DNA of 5,564 nucleotides, taken from assembly GCA_031283835.1 (NCBI GenBank), contig JAITBA010000006.1:1-5564 (forward strand), written 5' to 3'. Each line of letters begins with the position of its first letter. Within the stretch, counting starts at the first letter, position 1. This DNA comes from Oscillospiraceae bacterium. GTDB taxonomy: Bacteria; Bacillota; Clostridia; Oscillospirales; Acutalibacteraceae. Both the position numbers and the translations under genes were made by a program. Shown here one piece after another: positions 5,512-5,564 of this stretch. A model generated the notes under the pieces. It worked only from the letters and a program-made list of their open reading frames with translations, ran no database searches and had not been told where the DNA came from.

Positions 5512-5564
5512 ATGCCAACAAAAAAATTATCGCCTCGCATCAAAGAAGCGTCTTGCGTGGTGCC
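5512..5564 (+). CDS. Start of an unidentified gene, cut by window edge
   Basis: An ATG at 5512 is preceded by AAGG at 5501-5504 with seven bases of spacing, and the frame stays open for 17 codons to the window end. The visible residues are MPTKKLSPRIKEASCVV, a basic N-terminus with no obvious signal peptide. This is too little to assign a family. It lies 81 bases after pyrG on the same strand and could share its transcript. Confidence 0.5.
   Translation, partial: MPTKKLSPRIKEASCVV

Noticed and set aside
496..5520. Shared ATGCCAACA at the starts of the sugar kinase (496) and the last gene (5512)
   Set aside because: Nine matching bases at two start codons, with no extension on either side, is compatible with chance and common codon choice.

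Overview
The window looks like ordinary chromosomal DNA from an endospore-forming, moderately GC-rich member of the Clostridia, most like the Oscillospiraceae/Ruminococcaceae group. Three things point that way: a SpoVAE sporulation membrane protein, an AICAR-transformylase C-terminus of the kind that stands alone in clostridia, and a clostridial galactokinase-family protein carrying a GGNHTDH motif. Ribosome binding sites are strong and purine-rich, and one promoter is a textbook housekeeping-sigma promoter. No mobile element, CRISPR array, tRNA or rRNA was seen. The placement is an inference from protein resemblance only.

Layout, left to right. (1) 2-370, + strand: the end of a purine-synthesis formyltransferase (PurH type), cut by the window edge. 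(2) 371-495: a short spacer with nested inverted repeats. (3) 496-1773, +: a GHMP-family sugar kinase annotated as galactokinase-like, ending at a probable intrinsic terminator (1846-1877). (4) A near-consensus promoter (1880-1908) just after that terminator drives a 65-residue single-pass membrane protein of unknown function (1948-2145, +). (5) A perfect 11-bp hairpin (2173-2198) separates it from convergent spoVAE (2245-2616, -), which stands alone and may have a sigma-G-type promoter. (6) Divergent from spoVAE is an AT-rich leader that holds a possible 49-codon ORF (2719-2868, +). It has its own GGAGG ribosome binding site and overlaps the start of prephenate dehydrogenase tyrA (2865-3719, +) by ATGA. 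(7) 3793-5430, +: CTP synthase pyrG, complete and with its catalytic residues intact. (8) 5512 to the end, +: the first 17 codons of a further gene.

The genes do not form one pathway. They cover purine synthesis, sugar phosphorylation, tyrosine synthesis, CTP synthesis and spore formation, mostly as separate transcription units. The parts most worth a second look are small: the 49-codon ORF coupled to tyrA and its RNA folds, the Glu-to-Asn change in the sugar-binding motif of the galactokinase-like protein, and the orphan spoVAE. I found no clear evidence of a large undescribed system.
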